From Escherichia sp. E4742 (lineage in GTDB: Bacteria > Pseudomonadota > Gammaproteobacteria > Enterobacterales > Enterobacteriaceae): DNA of 64,000 bases. The notes under the pieces are model-generated. The model was not told the origin of the DNA. It saw only the letters and a list, made by a program, of their open reading frames with translations, and ran no database searches. The position numbers and the translations under genes are program-made. This document shows, in pieces, positions 9,014-17,748 of the stretch. How positions within the stretch are numbered: the stretch's first letter is position 1; every line of letters starts with the position of its first letter. Location of the stretch: the NCBI RefSeq assembly GCF_005843885.1, contig NZ_CP040443.1, positions 5,022,001 through 5,086,000 on the forward strand. Direction: 5' to 3'.

Positions 9014-9733
9014 TTATAACTTACCCAGTTTGGTGCGTAACCGTTTAATGGCCTGACTGTGTAACTGACTGACCCGCGATTCACCGACTTCCAGCACCGC
9101 GCCAATCTCTTTGAGATTAAGCTCTTCCTGGTAATAGAGCGTTAATACTAACTGTTCACGCTCCGGCAACATTTCGATGGCTTCCATCACCCGTTGACGC
9201 AGATTACTTTCCAGTAATTTTTGTAACGGGTTTTCCCGCTGATGATCGTCACTTACCAGTTCAATACTATCGCCGTGCTCTTCACGCCACTCATCGTAGG
9301 AAAAGAGTTGGCTGTTATTAGTATCAAGCAACATTTGTCGATAATCGGCGATTTCGATCCCTAAACGTTCTGCCACTTCAGTTTCTGTGGCGTTACGGCC
9401 AAGTTCCTGCTCCAGTTGCCCCATTGCCTGCGCCACTTCACGCGCATTGCGTCGCACGCTACGTGGCACCCAGTCACGGCTGCGAAGTTCATCCAGCATA
9501 GCACCACGGATTCGCTGCACTGCGTAAGTTGTAAATGCCGTTCCTTGCAGGGCGTCATAACGTTCAACGGCATTAAGTAATCCAATGCCGCCCGCCTGTA
9601 GGAGATCATCAAGTTCTACACTCGCGGGCAGTCGGACCTGCAGGCGCAATGCTTCGTGACGCACCAGCGGGATATAACGCTGCCACAGCGAGTATTTATC
9701 CATTACACCTTCAGCGGTATAGAGTGATTTCAC
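9014..9733 (-). CDS. fliA: Flagellar sigma factor FliA (sigma-28)
   Basis: Sigma factor for late flagellar, motor and chemotaxis genes, held inactive by FlgM until the hook is complete. The 239-residue protein shows the group-3 sigma layout: region 2 (ELDDLLQAGGIGLLNAVERY, then FTTYAVQRIRGAMLDELR), region 3 (TETEVAERLGI) and region 4 (LPEREQLVLTLYYQEELNLK, then GESRVSQLHSQAIKRL). I place the start at the GTG at 9733, the conventional 239-residue start; three more in-frame codons lie upstream. Sigma-28-like promoters for fliC and fliD are visible nearby, and its own upstream region has a GCCGATTA motif. Confidence 0.97.
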   Translation of the reverse strand: MKSLYTAEGVMDKYSLWQRYIPLVRHEALRLQVRLPASVELDDLLQAGGIGLLNAVERYDALQGTAFTTYAVQRIRGAMLDELRSRDWVPRSVRRNAREVAQAMGQLEQELGRNATETEVAERLGIEIADYRQMLLDTNNSQLFSYDEWREEHGDSIELVSDDHQRENPLQKLLESNLRQRVMEAIEMLPEREQLVLTLYYQEELNLKEIGAVLEVGESRVSQLHSQAIKRLRTKLGKL

Positions 9734-9758
9734 GATAAACAACCCTGCGTTATATAAG

Positions 9759-9785
9759 TAATCGGCATAATTATCCGTTTCTGCA
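9759..9785 (-). promoter_or_regulatory. Candidate sigma-28 promoter of fliAZ
   Basis: On the minus strand GCCGATTA (9759–9766) matches seven of eight bases of the sigma-28 –10 element GCCGATAA. A GAAAC lies upstream, but the –35 match is poor. A FlhDC-dependent sigma-70 promoter is expected in the same region from K-12 knowledge; I cannot place it. Confidence 0.4.
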
Positions 9786-9857
9786 GGTTTTTTAATCGGA
9801 CGATTAATGGGTGAAATAAGCGGTTATTTAGGGTGATCGGTAAATAACGAGCAGAAT

Positions 9858-9878
9858 AACCCCGCCGGAAGCGGGGTT
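9858..9878 (-). terminator. Hairpin downstream of fliC
   Basis: AACCCCGC and GCGGGGTT form an 8-bp perfect stem with a 5-base loop between fliC and fliA. On the fliC strand it is followed by ATTCTG, so the U-tract is weak. It may terminate fliC or act as a processing and stability hairpin. Confidence 0.55.
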
Positions 9879-9906
9879 AAGAGATCTGACAACGTACGCT
9901 TTATCT

Positions 9907-10007
9907 TGCCGAATGCGGCGTAAACGCCTTATCCGGCCTGGACGAATATGCAAATTTAATTAACTGCGATTCACCTTGTAGGCCTGATAAGCGCCGCGCA
10001 TCAGGCA
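9907..10007. repeat. REP pair (BIME) downstream of fliC
   Basis: Two palindromic units in opposite orientation, at about 9907–9940 (containing GAATGCGGCG and CGCCTTATCCGGCCT) and 9978–10007 (TAGGCCTGATAAGCGC and GCGCATCAGGC), match the enterobacterial REP consensus. The inverted pair with its spacer is a small BIME. Such elements bind gyrase or IHF and stabilise upstream mRNA 3' ends. Confidence 0.85.
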
Positions 10008-10050
10008 ATTTGGCGTTTGCTGTCATTATCGGTTAGTCCGATTTTGGCGA

Positions 10051-11361
10051 TTAACCTTGCAGCAGAGACAGAACTTGCTGCGGCACCTGGTTAGCTTTAG
10101 ACAACACGGAGTTACCCGCCTGCTGGATGATCTGCGCTTTCGACATGTTGGACACTTCGGTCGCATAGTCGGCGTCCTGAATACGGGACTGCGCTTCAGA
10201 CAGGTTGGTGGTGGTATTGTTCAGGTTAGTGACCGCAGAATCCAGACGGTTTTGTACAGCACCGAGGGAGGAGCGGAAAGTATCAACTTGCGAGATAGCT
10301 TTGTCTAAAAGTGCCAGTGGATCAGCAGAAGAAGCCCCTGAGAACTGTGCAGTCGGAGTTGCAGTAGATAATTCAACAACAACTTTGTTCCCTGTGGCTG
10401 TTGCTGCAGTGTCGTCATCAAGCGCTGTTGTAACCGTTGTAGCGTAGTTTTTACCCTGGAATGTTACATATCCCGCAGCCGCGCCTTTAGAGTCAGCGGC
10501 AACTTTAATCAGTTGATCTTTCTGAGTAGCAGCAGTCGTTAGTCCATTATCGGTGTCTTTATATTCGACATCGGCTTTATTCAACGTGACTTTACCGTTT
10601 GTATGATCAATCGATGCGGAGTAGAAATCACTGCCGGATTGAACGACGAACTGTGCAGTGGCAGCCCCTTTCGCATCCAGTGTATTGTGTAACGTCAGGC
10701 TAGAAACATCGACTGTTTTACCTGTCGCAGTAGTCAGATCTTTCGCAACAGCAGTGAAATCAACACCAAAGGGTTCCGTTCCTTTATCACCCGTAATTTG
10801 AGTAATGGAACTGCTAACATTCAGCGACTGACCCGAAACGGAGAAACCATTCAATCCCAGCGTTGAAGAATCAATTTTCTGCAAATCGATAGAGATGGTC
10901 TGCCCATCATTCGCGCCAACCTGAATCGCCATAGAACCGTTTTTAGCCAGCACATTCACGCCGTTGAACTGAGTCTGACCGGATACACGGTCAATTTCAT
11001 CCAGACGGGATTTGATTTCGTCCTGAATAGAAGACAGGTCGGAATCAGAGTTGGTACCAGTGGTTGCCTGCACGGTCAACTCACGCACACGCTGCAAGTT
11101 GTTGTTGATTTCAGACAGTGCGCCTTCTGCGGTCTGCGCCAGAGAAATACCGTCATTGGCGTTACGCGCGGCCTGAGTCAGCCCTTTAATGTTAGAGGTG
11201 AAACGGTTAGCAATCGCCTGACCAGCGGCGTCGTCTTTCGCACTGTTGATACGCAGACCAGAAGACAGGCGTTCGATAGAAGTCGACAGCGCAGACTGGT
11301 TTTTGTTGATGTTGTTCTGAGTGATCAGCGAGAGGCTGTTGGTGTTAATGACTTGTGCCAT
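10051..11361 (-). CDS. fliC: Flagellin FliC (H antigen)
   Basis: Subunit of the flagellar filament, exported by the flagellar type III apparatus and assembled under the FliD cap. The 436-residue protein has conserved D0/D1 ends: MAQVINTNSLSLITQNN through about residue 170, and the C-terminal block from about 350 ending NQVPQQVLSLLQG. Between them is a short variable surface domain (about residues 175–345) rich in Thr, Ala and Asp, smaller than in K-12 (498 residues as I recall). I do not assign an H serotype. Translation starts at the ATG after AGGAATAAAAATT. It is transcribed from a strong sigma-28 promoter and FliS is its chaperone. Confidence 0.97.
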   Translation of the reverse strand: MAQVINTNSLSLITQNNINKNQSALSTSIERLSSGLRINSAKDDAAGQAIANRFTSNIKGLTQAARNANDGISLAQTAEGALSEINNNLQRVRELTVQATTGTNSDSDLSSIQDEIKSRLDEIDRVSGQTQFNGVNVLAKNGSMAIQVGANDGQTISIDLQKIDSSTLGLNGFSVSGQSLNVSSSITQITGDKGTEPFGVDFTAVAKDLTTATGKTVDVSSLTLHNTLDAKGAATAQFVVQSGSDFYSASIDHTNGKVTLNKADVEYKDTDNGLTTAATQKDQLIKVAADSKGAAAGYVTFQGKNYATTVTTALDDDTAATATGNKVVVELSTATPTAQFSGASSADPLALLDKAISQVDTFRSSLGAVQNRLDSAVTNLNNTTTNLSEAQSRIQDADYATEVSNMSKAQIIQQAGNSVLSKANQVPQQVLSLLQG

Positions 11362-11438
11362 AATTTTTATTCCTGTTTTTTAGCTCTACGGTTTAAGTAT
11401 TGGGCTTCCACCCTTCGGCTTCGTCGCCGTCAACCCTG

Positions 11439-11465
11439 TTATCGTCTGGTCACTCACAACCTTTA
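11439..11465 (-). promoter_or_regulatory. Sigma-28 promoter of fliC
   Basis: On the minus strand TAAAGGTT (11458–11465) is followed by exactly 11 bases and then GACGATAA (11439–11446), close to the sigma-28 consensus TAAAGTTT-N11-GCCGATAA. It lies about 80 bp upstream of the fliC start codon. Confidence 0.9.
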
Positions 11466-11538
11466 GAATTTTTTTCTAGCCGTCGAAATACTCCCCTTCC
11501 TCGTTGCTGTTCGTGTCATTAAGCCAAAAAATAAATCG

Positions 11539-11565
11539 TAAACTTTGCCCCGCTTCCGCCGATAA
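11539..11565 (+). promoter_or_regulatory. Sigma-28 promoter of fliDST
   Basis: TAAACTTT (11539–11546), an 11-base spacer and GCCGATAA (11558–11565) match the sigma-28 consensus at all but one position. It is oriented toward fliD and lies about 45 bp upstream of its ATG, divergent from the fliC promoter. Confidence 0.92.
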
Positions 11566-11607
11566 CCCCGGTATTCGTTCTACATGTCGCATGATTAAGG
11601 AATATAT

Positions 11608-13023
11608 ATGGCTAGTATTTCAACGCTCGGGGTTGGGTCGGGGCTGGATCTCAGCAGCATCCTCGACAGTCTTGAGGCGGCAGAAAAATCTACCCTGACG
11701 CCGATATCAAAACAGCAAAGCTCGTACACCGCGAAACTGAGCGCCTACGGGACGCTGAAAAGCGCGCTGGAGAGTTTTCAGACCGCCAACACGGCACTGA
11801 ATAAAGCCGACTTATTTACCGCTACCTCAACCACCAGCAGTTCCTCGGCTTTTAGCGCCACCACCACGGGCAGCGCAATTGCCGGAAAATACACCATTAG
11901 TGTCAGCCAACTGGCACAAGCACAGACGCTCACGACCCAAAACAGCCAAAAAGACAACAAAGCCGCCATCGCCACCAGCGATAGCGTACTGACCATCCAG
12001 CAAGGCGGTGGAAAAGATCCCGTCACGATTGATATCAGCGCGGCTAACTCGTCACTCTCTGGCATCCGCGATGCAATTAACAACGCCAAAGCCGGCGTCA
12101 GCGCCAGTATCATCAATGTGGGTAACGGCGAGTATCGTTTGTCTATCACCGCCAATGATACCGGTAGCGATAACGCCATGAAACTGAGCGTCAGCGGCGA
12201 CAGCGCCCTGCAAAGTTTTATGGGTTACAACGGAACATCGGGTGATAGCAGTAACGGCATGATTGAAAGCGTCACCGCGCAGAACGCCAAACTTACGGTT
12301 AATAACGTTGAGATTGAAAACAGCAGCAACACTATCAGTGACGCTCTGGAAGATATCACTCTCAACCTGAATGACGTCACCACTGGTAATCAGACCCTCA
12401 CCATCAGCAAAGACACCTCCAAAGCTGAAAATGCGGTTAAAGCGTGGGTGGATGCCTATAACACGTTACAGGATACGTTCAGCAGCTTAACAAAATACAC
12501 CGCAGTCGATGCCGGGGCAGAAAGTCAGGACTCCAGCAACGGCGCGTTACTCGGTGACTCCACGCTGCGCACCATCCAGACCCAGTTAAAAACGCTGCTT
12601 GCCAATACGCATAGCAGTTCGGCCTATAAAACATTGGCACAAATCGGTATTACCACCGACGCCAGTACCGGTAAGCTGGAAATAGCGACCGACAAGCTGC
12701 AAACAGCCCTGAAGAAAGATGCCGCTGGCGTAGGTGAAATGTTTATTGGTGACGGTAAAAGCACTGGCGTAACCACCAGCATTAGCAGCAACCTGACCAG
12801 TTGGCTCTCCTCCACCGGGATAATCCAGGCTGCAAAAGATGGTGTAAGCAAAACGCTGAACAATTTGACGGATCAGTACAACGCTGCCAGTGAACGTATC
12901 GATACATTAATGGCGCGCTACAAAGCCCAGTTCACCCAACTGGATGTGCTAATGAACTCACTTAACTCCACCAGTAGCTATCTGACACAGCAATTCGACA
13001 CCTCAAATAGCAACTCGAAATAA
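11608..13023 (+). CDS. fliD: Flagellar filament cap protein FliD
   Basis: Hook-associated protein 2, which forms the pentameric cap that folds flagellin at the filament tip. The 471-residue protein starts with the family signature SISTLGVGSGLDLSSILDSL and ends with a coiled-coil segment (ITTDAST... through RYKAQFTQLDVLMNSLNSTS). The central part is Ser/Thr-rich and variable. An AAGGA element precedes the ATG. It is first in fliD–fliS–fliT; secretion depends on the flagellar apparatus and FliT is its chaperone. Confidence 0.96.
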   Translation: MASISTLGVGSGLDLSSILDSLEAAEKSTLTPISKQQSSYTAKLSAYGTLKSALESFQTANTALNKADLFTATSTTSSSSAFSATTTGSAIAGKYTISVSQLAQAQTLTTQNSQKDNKAAIATSDSVLTIQQGGGKDPVTIDISAANSSLSGIRDAINNAKAGVSASIINVGNGEYRLSITANDTGSDNAMKLSVSGDSALQSFMGYNGTSGDSSNGMIESVTAQNAKLTVNNVEIENSSNTISDALEDITLNLNDVTTGNQTLTISKDTSKAENAVKAWVDAYNTLQDTFSSLTKYTAVDAGAESQDSSNGALLGDSTLRTIQTQLKTLLANTHSSSAYKTLAQIGITTDASTGKLEIATDKLQTALKKDAAGVGEMFIGDGKSTGVTTSISSNLTSWLSSTGIIQAAKDGVSKTLNNLTDQYNAASERIDTLMARYKAQFTQLDVLMNSLNSTSSYLTQQFDTSNSNSK

Positions 13024-13038
13024 TCTTCAGGAGAGACT

Positions 13039-13449
13039 ATGTACAGCGCAAAAGGCACGCTGGCCTATGCACAAATTGGCGTTGAGAGCGCCGTGATGAG
13101 CGCCAGTCCACAGCAACTGGTTACCATGCTATTTGACGGCGTGTTGAGTGCGCTGGTAAGAGCACGCCTGTTTATGCAGGACAACAACCTGGAAGGTAAA
13201 GGCGTTTCTTTATCGAAAGCTATCAACATCATTGAGAATGGGCTGAAGGTGAGCCTCGAAGAAGAAAGCCAGGATGAATTAACCCAGAATTTAATTGCGC
13301 TCTATAGCTATATGGTCAGGCGTTTGCTGCAAGCGAATTTGCGTAACGATGTCTCCGCAGTCGAAGAAGTGGAAACATTGATGCGCAATATTGCCGATGC
13401 CTGGAAAGAGACTTTACTCTCCCCTTCTTTGATTCAGGACCCTGTCTGA
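13039..13449 (+). CDS. fliS: Flagellin-specific chaperone FliS
   Basis: Cytoplasmic chaperone that binds the FliC C-terminus and prevents premature polymerisation. The 136-residue helical protein has the family start MYSAKGTLAYAQIGVESAVM followed by the SASPQQLVTMLFDGVL segment. It has the usual length and a GGAGAG ribosome-binding site. Its stop codon overlaps the fliT start (TGATG), so fliT is translationally coupled. Confidence 0.96.
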   Translation: MYSAKGTLAYAQIGVESAVMSASPQQLVTMLFDGVLSALVRARLFMQDNNLEGKGVSLSKAINIIENGLKVSLEEESQDELTQNLIALYSYMVRRLLQANLRNDVSAVEEVETLMRNIADAWKETLLSPSLIQDPV

Positions 13450-13847
13450 TGAACCATGCACCGCACTTGTATTTTGCCTGGCAACAACTTGTCGAAAAAA
13501 GCCAGCTCATGTTACGCCTGGCGACAGAAGGACGATGGGATGAACTCATCGCCAGCGAAATGAATTATGTGAATGCGGTGCAACAAATCGCGCACCTGAC
13601 GGAAGAGATGGAACCCTCTGCCATGATGCAGGAACAACTCAAACCGATGCTACGCCTCGTCCTGGACAACGAAAGCAACGTTAAGCAGTTATTACAGGTC
13701 CGGATGGATGAGCTGGCGAAGCTGGTTGGTCAGTCATCGATGCAAAAATCCGTATTAAGTGCTTACGGCGACCAGGGCGGCTACGTACTGGCGCCGCAGG
13801 AAAATATCGTCAATTTTTCTCCCCATCTGAATTTTGGCAAAGCATAA
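13449..13847 (+). CDS. fliT: FliD chaperone and FlhDC antagonist FliT
   Basis: Small helical protein that escorts FliD to the export gate and, when free, binds FlhD4C2 and reduces class-2 flagellar transcription. It starts one base inside the fliS stop codon. The N-terminal helices (HLYFAWQQLVEKSQLMLRLA) are conserved. This copy has 132 residues; K-12 FliT, as I recall, has 121 and ends shortly after LAPQDN. Here the C-terminus continues with NIVNFSPHLNFGKA. The C-terminal helix of FliT is autoinhibitory in the family, so the tail may matter. Confidence 0.94.
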   Translation: MNHAPHLYFAWQQLVEKSQLMLRLATEGRWDELIASEMNYVNAVQQIAHLTEEMEPSAMMQEQLKPMLRLVLDNESNVKQLLQVRMDELAKLVGQSSMQKSVLSAYGDQGGYVLAPQENIVNFSPHLNFGKA

Positions 13848-13917
13848 AAGTTGGATTACTCGCGAATAACCTGATTACGGCTACGCTTCTAATGTTCCCC
13901 TCATGTGGAGTCGAAGA

Positions 13918-15405
13918 ATGCGTAATCCCACGCTGTTGCAATGCTTTCACTGGTATTACCCTGAAGGCGGCAAGCTCTGGCCCGAGCTTGCCGAGCGCGC
14001 CGACGGTTTAAATGATATTGGTATCAATATGGTCTGGCTGCCGCCTGCCTATAAAGGCGCATCGGGCGGATATTCTGTCGGCTACGATTCCTATGATTTA
14101 TTTGATTTAGGCGAGTTTGATCAAAAAGGCACTGTCGCGACGAAATATGGTGATAAAGCGCAATTGCTGGCGGCCATCGACGCGCTTAAACGCAACGACA
14201 TCGCCGTACTGCTGGATGTGGTGGTGAACCACAAAATGGGTGCCGACGAAAAAGAAGCGATTCGCGTTCAGCGAGTTAACGAAGAGTGTCGCACGCAAAT
14301 TGATGATGAAATTATCGAATGCGAAGGCTGGACCCGTTACACCTTCCCTGTACGAGCCGGAAAATATTCACAATTTATATGGGACTTCAAATGTTTTAGC
14401 GGTATCGACCATATCGAAAACCCGCATGAAGATGGCATCTTTAAAATCGTCAACGATTACACTGGCGAAGGCTGGAATGATCAGGTCGATGATGAATTAG
14501 GCAATTTTGATTATCTGATGGGCGAAAATATCGATTTTCGTAACCATGCCGTCACCGAAGAGCTCAAATACTGGGCGCGCTGGGTAATGGAACAAACTCA
14601 GTGCGATGGTTTTCGTCTCGACGCGGTAAAACATATTCCGGCGTGGTTCTATAAAGAGTGGATCGAGCATGTGCAAGAAGTTGCGCCGAAACCACTATTT
14701 ATTGTGGCGGAATACTGGTCGCGCGAGGTCGAGAAACTGCAAACGTATATTGACCAGGTGGAAGGTAAAACCATGCTGTTTGATGCACCGCTGCAGATGA
14801 AATTCCACGAAGCGTCTCGTATGGGGCGTGATTATGATATGACTGAGATTTTTAGCGGCACATTGGTTGAAGTCGATCCTTTCCACGCCGTGACGCTGGT
14901 CGCCAACCACGACACCCAACCGTTACAAGCCCTTGAGGCCCCGGTGGAGCCGTGGTTTAAGCCGCTGGCATATGCCCTTATTTTGCTACGGGAAAATGGC
15001 GTGCCTTCGGTGTTTTACCCTGATCTGTACGGGGCTCATTACGAAGATGTCGGCGGTGACGGTCAAACCTATCCAATCGATATGCCAATAATCGAACAAC
15101 TTGATGAGCTAATCCTCGCCCGCCAGCGTTTTGCCCACGGTGTACAGACGCTATTTTTCGATCATCCGAACTGTATTGCCTTTAGTCGCAGTGGCACCGA
15201 TGAATATCCTGGCTGCGTTGTGGTTATGTCGAACGGCGACGATGGCGAAAAGACGATTAATCTGGGGGAGAACTATGGCAATAAAACCTGGCGCGATTTC
15301 CTCGGTAATCGACAAGAGAGCATAGTTACCGATGAAAATGGCGAAGCGACTTTTTTTTGCAACGGCGGCAGCGTCAGCGTTTGGGTTATCGAAGAGGTGA
15401 TTTAA
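13918..15405 (+). CDS. amyA: Cytoplasmic alpha-amylase AmyA
   Basis: Glycoside hydrolase family 13 enzyme acting on internal alpha-1,4 glucans in the cytoplasm; no signal peptide is present. The 495-residue protein contains the four GH13 regions: DVVVNH, GFRLDAVKH with the nucleophile Asp, VAEYW with the acid/base Glu, and VANHDT with the transition-state Asp. The ATG at 13918 follows GTGGAG and gives the family length; five upstream in-frame codons are ignored. It lies downstream of fliDST on the same strand. Confidence 0.96.
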   Translation: MRNPTLLQCFHWYYPEGGKLWPELAERADGLNDIGINMVWLPPAYKGASGGYSVGYDSYDLFDLGEFDQKGTVATKYGDKAQLLAAIDALKRNDIAVLLDVVVNHKMGADEKEAIRVQRVNEECRTQIDDEIIECEGWTRYTFPVRAGKYSQFIWDFKCFSGIDHIENPHEDGIFKIVNDYTGEGWNDQVDDELGNFDYLMGENIDFRNHAVTEELKYWARWVMEQTQCDGFRLDAVKHIPAWFYKEWIEHVQEVAPKPLFIVAEYWSREVEKLQTYIDQVEGKTMLFDAPLQMKFHEASRMGRDYDMTEIFSGTLVEVDPFHAVTLVANHDTQPLQALEAPVEPWFKPLAYALILLRENGVPSVFYPDLYGAHYEDVGGDGQTYPIDMPIIEQLDELILARQRFAHGVQTLFFDHPNCIAFSRSGTDEYPGCVVVMSNGDDGEKTINLGENYGNKTWRDFLGNRQESIVTDENGEATFFCNGGSVSVWVIEEVI

Positions 15406-15458
15406 AACCGAACGCTGACAATACACGCATCGTTATTGCGGCGCCGTTACAGTTCCAG

Positions 15459-15491
15459 GCCCGATAAGCTTGCGTATCGGGCACTTTTTTT
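15459..15491 (+). terminator. Intrinsic terminator of amyA
   Basis: GCCCGATA (15459–15466) pairs with TATCGGGC (15475–15482), followed by AC and a run of seven T. It is correctly placed 50 bp after the amyA stop. Confidence 0.85.
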
Positions 15492-15499
15492 GACGTAAA

Positions 15500-15520
15500 A
15501 TCCCCCAGAGCCAGGGGGAT
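15500..15520 (-). terminator. Terminator of yedD
   Basis: ATCCCCC and GGGGGAT form a strong stem immediately downstream of yedD. On the minus strand it is followed by TTTTA. It may work in both directions, since the plus strand also continues with TTTTATT. Confidence 0.75.
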
Positions 15521-15524
15521 TTTA

Positions 15525-15938
15525 TTACGGCAGCGGCGTCGGTAACGGCGCTTTTTCCAGCGCGGCGGCACACTCTGCCGTCGGACGAGTCACGCGTTCC
15601 ATCGTCATGCCATCATACTCAATGGTGTTACCGTCACGCTCAATCTCGTACAGCTCACGTTTCACAGTAACGTTAGTGAGAGAATCAGACATCAGCGTCA
15701 GCTTACCCGGTAACGCAATCACTCGCTGCCATTGACGGCAATCCAGGGTATCACCCTCTTTAGTGACAATCAGGCTACCAATCGCTTCCGGGCTGACCAG
15801 CGCACGTTGCGGCCCTTTGGTCTGCCAGTACCCTGCCAGCCAGTCTGGCGCGGGGGTTTTTACAACATTATTATAGTTTTCGACTTCGGCACAGCCCGCC
15901 AACAACATGAGTGCGCCTGCAATTGCGAGTTTTTTCAT
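15525..15938 (-). CDS. yedD: Lipoprotein YedD
   Basis: Predicted lipoprotein of unknown function. The 137-residue precursor has a short signal with the lipobox LAGC, so Cys-16 would be acylated. The following residues AEVE lack the Asp+2 retention signal, suggesting outer-membrane sorting. Two ATGs overlap at 15938 and 15941; the second codon of the pair is chosen because an AGGACGA element is better spaced and it gives the usual length. It is convergent with amyA, with back-to-back terminators between them. Confidence 0.93.
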   Translation of the reverse strand: MKKLAIAGALMLLAGCAEVENYNNVVKTPAPDWLAGYWQTKGPQRALVSPEAIGSLIVTKEGDTLDCRQWQRVIALPGKLTLMSDSLTNVTVKRELYEIERDGNTIEYDGMTMERVTRPTAECAAALEKAPLPTPLP

Positions 15939-16123
15939 CATTCGTCCTGCATGAGAAGAAAAGTGGATTGTGGCATTAAAGCCCTGACGCTGCCAGCCTT
16001 TCCAGGCCCAAAGAGAAATTTGATCTAACTATTATTTTTGTGAATTATTGCCACGCAAATAAATTCTCCTGATGTATGATTCGCGACTCTTGTTTAAACC
16101 TTCTGAGTTCAGAGGCTACATAC

Positions 16124-17329
16124 ATGTCATGGCAGCAATTCAAACAAGCCTGGTTGATTAAATTCTGGGCGCCAATCCCTGCGGTCATCGCGGCGGGCAT
16201 TCTCTCCACTTACTATTTTGGCATTACCGGCACCTTTTGGGCAGTTACGGGTGAATTTACCCGCTGGGGCGGCCAGCTCCTGCAACTGTTTGGCGTCCAT
16301 GCTGAAGAGTGGGGCTATTTTAAAATTATCCATCTGGAAGGATCGCCATTAACCCGCATTGACGGGATGATGATTCTCGGTATGTTCGGCGGCTGTTTTG
16401 CCGCGGCATTATGGGCCAACAACGTCAAACTGCGCATGCCGCGTAGCCGTATCCGCATTATGCAGGCCATTATTGGCGGGATTATTGCTGGTTTTGGTGC
16501 ACGTCTGGCGATGGGCTGTAACCTGGCGGCGTTCTTTACCGGCATTCCTCAGTTCTCGCTGCACGCCTGGTTCTTTGCCATCGCCACCGCCATCGGCTCA
16601 TGGTTTGGCGCGCGCTTTACCCTGCTGCCTGTTTTTCGTATCCCCGTGAAAATGCAGAAAGTCTCTGCCGCCTCACCGTTGACGCAGAAACCAGATCAGG
16701 CGCGGCGCCGTTTTCGTCTCGGGATGCTGGTCTTTTTCGGCATGCTGGGCTGGGCGCTGCTGACGGCGATGAACCAACCAAAGCTGGGGCTGGCGATGCT
16801 GTTTGGCGTCGGCTTTGGCTTACTGATAGAACGTGCACAAATCTGCTTTACTTCGGCGTTCCGCGACATGTGGATCACCGGACGAACCCACATGGCGAAA
16901 GCGATCATTTTCGGTATGGCGGTAAGTGCCATCGGGATTTTCAGTTATGTACAGTTAGGCGTAGAACCTAAAATCATGTGGGCGGGTCCGAACGCGGTAA
17001 TTGGTGGATTACTGTTTGGTTTTGGTATTGTGCTGGCGGGCGGCTGCGAAACGGGGTGGATGTACCGCGCGGTGGAAGGCCAGGTGCATTACTGGTGGGT
17101 CGGTCTGGGCAACGTTATTGGCTCCACGATTCTGGCATATTACTGGGATGATTTCGCCCCGGCACTGGCAACCGACTGGGACAAAATCAACCTGCTAAAA
17201 ACCTTTGGTCCAATGGGCGGCCTGCTGGTGACATATTTACTATTGTTCGCTGCGCTGATGCTGATTATCGGCTGGGAAAAACGCTTCTTCCGCCGTGCGG
17301 CGCCGCAGACAGCTAAGGAGATCGCATGA
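16124..17329 (+). CDS. yedE: YeeE/YedE-family sulfur or selenium transporter YedE
   Basis: Inner-membrane protein of the YeeE/YedE family, whose paralogue YeeE (TsuA) imports thiosulfate. The 401-residue protein is strongly hydrophobic and contains the family's conserved cysteines in AMGCNLAAFF, AQICFTSAFRDM and LAGGCETGWMYR, which in YeeE relay the substrate through the membrane. The start at 16124 gives the family length; 16 upstream in-frame codons lack a ribosome-binding site. It overlaps yedF, a TusA-like protein, by 4 bp, which supports a joint role in sulfur or selenium handling. The substrate of YedE itself is not established from sequence. Confidence 0.93.
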   Translation: MSWQQFKQAWLIKFWAPIPAVIAAGILSTYYFGITGTFWAVTGEFTRWGGQLLQLFGVHAEEWGYFKIIHLEGSPLTRIDGMMILGMFGGCFAAALWANNVKLRMPRSRIRIMQAIIGGIIAGFGARLAMGCNLAAFFTGIPQFSLHAWFFAIATAIGSWFGARFTLLPVFRIPVKMQKVSAASPLTQKPDQARRRFRLGMLVFFGMLGWALLTAMNQPKLGLAMLFGVGFGLLIERAQICFTSAFRDMWITGRTHMAKAIIFGMAVSAIGIFSYVQLGVEPKIMWAGPNAVIGGLLFGFGIVLAGGCETGWMYRAVEGQVHYWWVGLGNVIGSTILAYYWDDFAPALATDWDKINLLKTFGPMGGLLVTYLLLFAALMLIIGWEKRFFRRAAPQTAKEIA

Positions 17330-17559
17330 AAAATATCGTTCCTGATTACCGTCTTGATATGGTGGGCGAGCCCTGCCCTTACCCTGCGGTTGCAACCCTT
17401 GAGGCGATGCCGCAGTTAAAAAAAGGCGAGATCCTCGAAGTGGTCAGCGATTGTCCACAGTCGATTAACAATATTCCGCTGGATGCGCGTAATCACGGCT
17501 ATACGGTACTGGATATTCAGCAAGACGGGCCGACCATTCGTTATTTAATTCAGAAGTAA
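17326..17559 (+). CDS. yedF: TusA-like sulfurtransferase YedF
   Basis: Small SirA/TusA/YedF-fold protein of 77 residues. The catalytic cysteine lies in the signature GEPCPYPAVATLE near residue 17, and a second Cys follows in SDCPQS. TusA homologues relay persulfide sulfur; YedF is thought to accept sulfur or selenium delivered by its partner YedE, which is inferred from their coupling. Start and yedE stop overlap (ATGA). Confidence 0.95.
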   Translation: MKNIVPDYRLDMVGEPCPYPAVATLEAMPQLKKGEILEVVSDCPQSINNIPLDARNHGYTVLDIQQDGPTIRYLIQK

Positions 17560-17565
17560 TCTTTT

Positions 17566-17590
17566 CTCCCGCTGTTTCAGGCAGCGGGAG
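17566..17590 (+). terminator. Hairpin after yedF
   Basis: CTCCCGCTG (17566–17574) pairs perfectly with CAGCGGGAG (17582–17590). It is followed by TCACTTGC and not by a U-tract, so it could be a weak or Rho-assisted terminator ending the yedEF transcript. Confidence 0.6.
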
Positions 17591-17748
17591 TCACTTGCTA
17601 CGAATACTCCGTTGTCTATTTTTCGTACCACAGTTGGATTATCATTGATTCACACAGAGACAGCATTAAGTGATCGGACCAGATTGAAGGAATAATGCCG
17701 ATCATGCAAACTACTCTCCCTCACAACTGACGAGAGATTATTTCCCTG

